Shown: piece by piece, positions 15,874 to 17,515 of the stretch
How positions within the stretch are numbered: the stretch's first letter is position 1
How the letters are laid out: every line of letters starts with the position of its first letter
DNA from: an uncultured Clostridium sp.
GTDB taxonomy: Bacteria > Bacillota > Clostridia > Clostridiales > Clostridiaceae
DNA: 17,515 bases
Direction: 5' to 3'
Assembly: GCF_937920395.1 (NCBI RefSeq)
Contig: NZ_CALEVF010000361.1
Location: 1-17,515 of the forward strand
Position numbers and translations under genes: made by a program
The notes under the pieces: model-generated
Seen by the model: the letters and a program-made list of their open reading frames with translations, nothing else
Databases searched by the model: none
What the model was told of the DNA's origin: nothing

Positions 15874-15924
15874 ACCTCTTAGTCAACACGGCTAAAAATC
15901 GCGTCCACTTAAGAGGTAATTTTT
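15874..15924 (+). terminator. Probable terminator downstream of rfbA
   Basis: ACCTCTTA at 15874-15881 and TAAGAGGT at 15910-15917 are perfect 8-nt inverted repeats around a 28-nt loop, followed by AATTTTTT. It lies about 90 nt past the rfbA stop. The long loop makes it a weak-to-moderate call. Confidence 0.55.
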
Positions 15925-15929
15925 TATGT

Positions 15930-15971
15930 AAAAAGACACATTCCTAATGAATACCATATAGGAATGTGTCT
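15930..15971 (-). terminator. Rho-independent terminator of the BclA-like gene
   Basis: A perfect 13-bp stem (AGACACATTCCTA paired with TAGGAATGTGTCT, 12-nt loop) is followed on the minus strand by five T. It lies about 80 nt downstream of the TAG that ends the BclA-like reading frame at 16054, with no gene between. Confidence 0.85.
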
Positions 15972-16053
15972 CAAAATCAGTTCAATTCAGCAACAAAATA
16001 TTTTACCATTAGTAGTATTTAATATACTTTTTAATGAGAGGCCTCTAAAAAAG

Positions 16054-16685
16054 CTAACTCACACGAATGATAGTAAATTGTGATCCTATTGCAGTAGCAG
16101 TTGTTATTGATACAGCAGAGTTATTTCGTAAAGTGAGAACACTACCAGCTGCAATTGTTAAAATAGCATCTCCAGAAACTTCTCCAATAGAAACCAAAGC
16201 TGCAACCGGTGTAGATGCATTTACCGTTCCATTTACTGCAATGGCAATTTGGGCACTTAAACCTACAGTAATATTAATGCTGTAGTAAATTTGGTAATTA
16301 CCAGCAGCAGCGACTGTTACTGTAGTGGCCCCAGGTGCATGTGTTATAATTGATAAAGGTCCATTATTACTAAATGGTACATTAGCTCCACCAAGTACTA
16401 CTACAGAACCTACCTGGTATACATATCAAAATGCAGATAGTCCCGTTCCAGTAGCACCTGTTGCTCCAGTTACTCCTGATCCCCAGTTGTTCTGGTTACT
16501 CCCGTTGCTCCTGTTTGACACACATCGCAGTGTGGTTTGCAGTGTGATTCACAATGATGTCCGTCACACTCTAAACCATCATCTCTACTATAATAATCGT
16601 CAACAACACGCTCATCAGAGGCGTGCCAATAATAATTTTTTTTACCTTCAATATAATCCCTTTCATTAACTTCCTCTTTATACAT
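16054..16685 (-). pseudogene. BclA-like collagen-like exosporium protein, frameshifted and with an internal stop
   Basis: ATG 16685 behind AGGAGGTC starts a frame of 71 residues. It has an acidic head (MYKEEVNERDYIEGKKNYYW), a Cys/His-rich patch (HHCESHCKPHCDVC) and a short collagen-like G-x-T stretch (GATGVTRTTG). That frame ends at 16470. The next frame continues GVTGATGATGTGLSAF, meets a TGA (16426-16428), then runs uninterrupted through the BclA C-terminal domain: VPFSNNGPLSIITHAPGATT, TVAAAGNYQIYYSINI and AAGSVLTLRNNSAVSI, ending at TAG 16054. This trimerising jelly-roll domain with the NNGPL and LTLRN motifs is typical of exosporium collagen-like glycoproteins. The repaired protein would be about 210 residues with only about seven collagen triplets, one already broken (RTT). 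Two separate lesions point to decay. Its terminator and ribosome binding site are intact. Confidence 0.8.
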
Positions 16686-17381
16686 ATTTGACCTCCTAGC
16701 AGTAACAATTTTATATAAACTGCTGCTATATGTTGTTCTGATAAAAACAAACTGCTACATAATTCTATTAAAAATGTGTAAATAGCAATTGTAATAGTCT
16801 ATATTTTATACAACACATATAATTAAAATATTGTTCTTCCATGTTTGCCTACAATTTTTTGCGTCATCTGTTGATATTCTTAATATCATAAAATGAAGAA
16901 AATAAAATGATCCACCCTTATAGTTGTATAGTGAATTTGGAAACCCTTAAGTCCCCTATATATCTCAGTCCCGGAGGGATAATTTTTATGCTTCCCCCCC
17001 AGAATTTCAAACAAAATCTTTAAAAATTATTATATTTAATTGAAAAACACTTGACATAGTTGGTAAAATTTGAAAACCATGAGATGTGTCATTAATTACC
17101 AAATAGATTGTGAGGTGTTTTTTATGTTAGGTATCTGGCGTTCTCATGGTGAATATCAATTGTTTCTTATTAACAATGTGTTACCATTCTATATTAGTAA
17201 TAAAATTACCGTGGAGTATTAGAGTAGTCACGGAAACTAATATGTAAAACTAGAGTTTGTATAGAATCATATGGAACTATAAATTTTATGCTCGGAGAGC
17301 CGGTTGGGGTAAAAATTGGCATAGCAAACAAACCTACATGATGTAGGGATTTTTAGAAAAAGGTATTTAATTGTTAAACAG
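16686..17381. other. About 700 nt without a recognisable gene
   Basis: The first part is the AT-rich 5' region of the BclA-like gene; AGCAGT and ACTGCT repeats flank a TATATAA stretch near 16695-16725. Around 16940-17000 the base composition changes, with a small TCCC-GGA-GGGA hairpin and a C7 run. A TTGACA lies at 17051-17056. From 17124 a 32-codon ORF (MLGIWRSHGEYQ and on) has GAGGTG upstream but no family I recognise. Another short open frame runs antisense (17206-17322). A small hairpin CCTACA-TGA-TGTAGG followed by GATTTTT lies at about 17333-17355. The stretch may be remnants of an inserted element, but no ends or target duplication were found. Confidence 0.4.
17124..17222 (+). CDS. Short hypothetical ORF, 32 codons
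   Basis: ATG 17124 preceded by GAGGTG at about 6-nt spacing; encodes MLGIWRSHGEYQLFLINN followed by 14 more residues, then TAG. I recognise no family or motif. The reasonable ribosome binding site is the only support, and it may be chance. Confidence 0.15.
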   Translation: MLGIWRSHGEYQLFLINNVLPFYISNKITVEY

Positions 17382-17515
17382 TTAACCTAATAAACTTAAG
17401 ATATTAAAACCTGAAACTTTAAGTCTTGCATCTAGATGAATATTAATTCCAGCAATCATAGTCATAAATGAATAACGTTTTTTACCATATATTCGTAAAG
17501 AATGAATTCTATAAT
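17382..17515 (-). CDS. C-terminal fragment of an unidentified ORF, possibly a transposase; start outside window
   Basis: The frame is open from the window edge to TAA at 17382, giving 43 residues that include RIHSLRIYGKKRYSFMTMIA and GINIHLDARLK. The arrangement basic residues, then LRxxG, then a hydrophobic stretch with IxxNIHLxxxL resembles the C-terminal end of several DDE transposases (IS1182/IS5-like), where an LRRxRxRG block precedes a final helix. This is pattern resemblance only. If correct, an insertion element lies immediately outside the window. Confidence 0.35.
   Translation of the reverse strand, partial: YRIHSLRIYGKKRYSFMTMIAGINIHLDARLKVSGFNILSLLG

Noticed and set aside
14578..16428. 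TGA at presumed Gly positions in both rfbF and the BclA-like gene, suggesting a reassigned code
   Set aside because: rfbH and rfbA end naturally at TGA at the expected family length, and no other long gene has internal TGA, so the standard bacterial code holds; the two TGAs are ordinary nonsense mutations.
16067..16669. Plus-strand open frames of 72 and 114 codons over the BclA-like gene
   Set aside because: They are antisense shadows; the minus strand encodes a recognisable BclA C-terminal domain with a good ribosome binding site and a terminator.
17206..17322. 38-codon minus-strand ORF beginning MPIFTPTGSPSIKF
   Set aside because: No ribosome binding site, no family resemblance, and length within chance expectation.
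17220..17330. Possible group II intron domain V or riboswitch around the GGAGAGCCGG segment
   Set aside because: The required pairing partner (a CCGGTTC arm after a GAAA loop) is absent, and no known riboswitch core could be matched by eye.

Overview
The window is about 17.5 kb of very AT-rich DNA with Clostridium-like codon use, strong AGGAGG-type ribosome binding sites, and standard stop codons (TAA, TAG and TGA all end intact genes). It is a surface-glycan and glycoprotein locus of a low-GC Firmicute, most likely an endospore-forming Clostridium. The spore link rests on a BclA-type collagen-like gene with its characteristic C-terminal domain and on a sequence matching the sigma-K promoter consensus. 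No rRNA, tRNA or CRISPR array was seen.

Layout. (1) 1-3703, minus strand: a run of a truncated DNRLRE-domain protein, a GT2 glycosyltransferase fused to a methyltransferase, galE (UDP-glucose 4-epimerase), and a GT4 glycosyltransferase that is frameshifted at an A13 tract and leaves the window. (2) 3704-6789: a plus-strand Thr/Ser/Gly-repeat protein meets a minus-strand three-domain glycosyltransferase tail to tail. Both look cut off at the same junction near 4560, and both start with the same seven residues. (3) 6998-8713, plus strand: a SunS-like GT2 with TPR-like repeats and a left-handed beta-helix acyltransferase, closed by a 21-bp bidirectional terminator. (4) 8804-14712, minus strand: a compact operon rfbF-rfbG-SDR-acetolactate-synthase-like-rfbH. 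This combination is that of CDP-3,6-dideoxyhexose synthesis with a YerE-type ThDP carboligase, so a CDP-yersiniose-like branched sugar is the best prediction. (5) 14898-15782, plus strand: rfbA/rmlA (dTDP-glucose synthesis). (6) 16054-16685, minus strand: a decayed BclA-like gene. (7) 16686-17515: a mostly unassigned stretch ending in the C-terminal tail of an unidentified, possibly transposase-like, ORF.

How it may work together: rfbA, rfbF/G/H, the SDR, the ThDP enzyme and galE would supply dTDP-, CDP- and UDP-sugars. The four glycosyltransferases, the methyltransferase domain and the acyltransferase would build and decorate a glycan. The repeat protein and the BclA-like protein are plausible acceptors. 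The layout resembles the Bacillus anthracis arrangement of bclA beside rhamnose genes.

A striking feature is how many genes are broken. There are frameshifts in homopolymers (GT4, 5' end of rfbH), a nonsense codon in rfbF, a frameshift plus a stop in the BclA-like gene, and 3' truncations of the DNRLRE, repeat and three-domain GT genes. Both homopolymer frameshifts would be repaired by one extra A, so sequencing error must be excluded before phase variation, slippage or decay is inferred.
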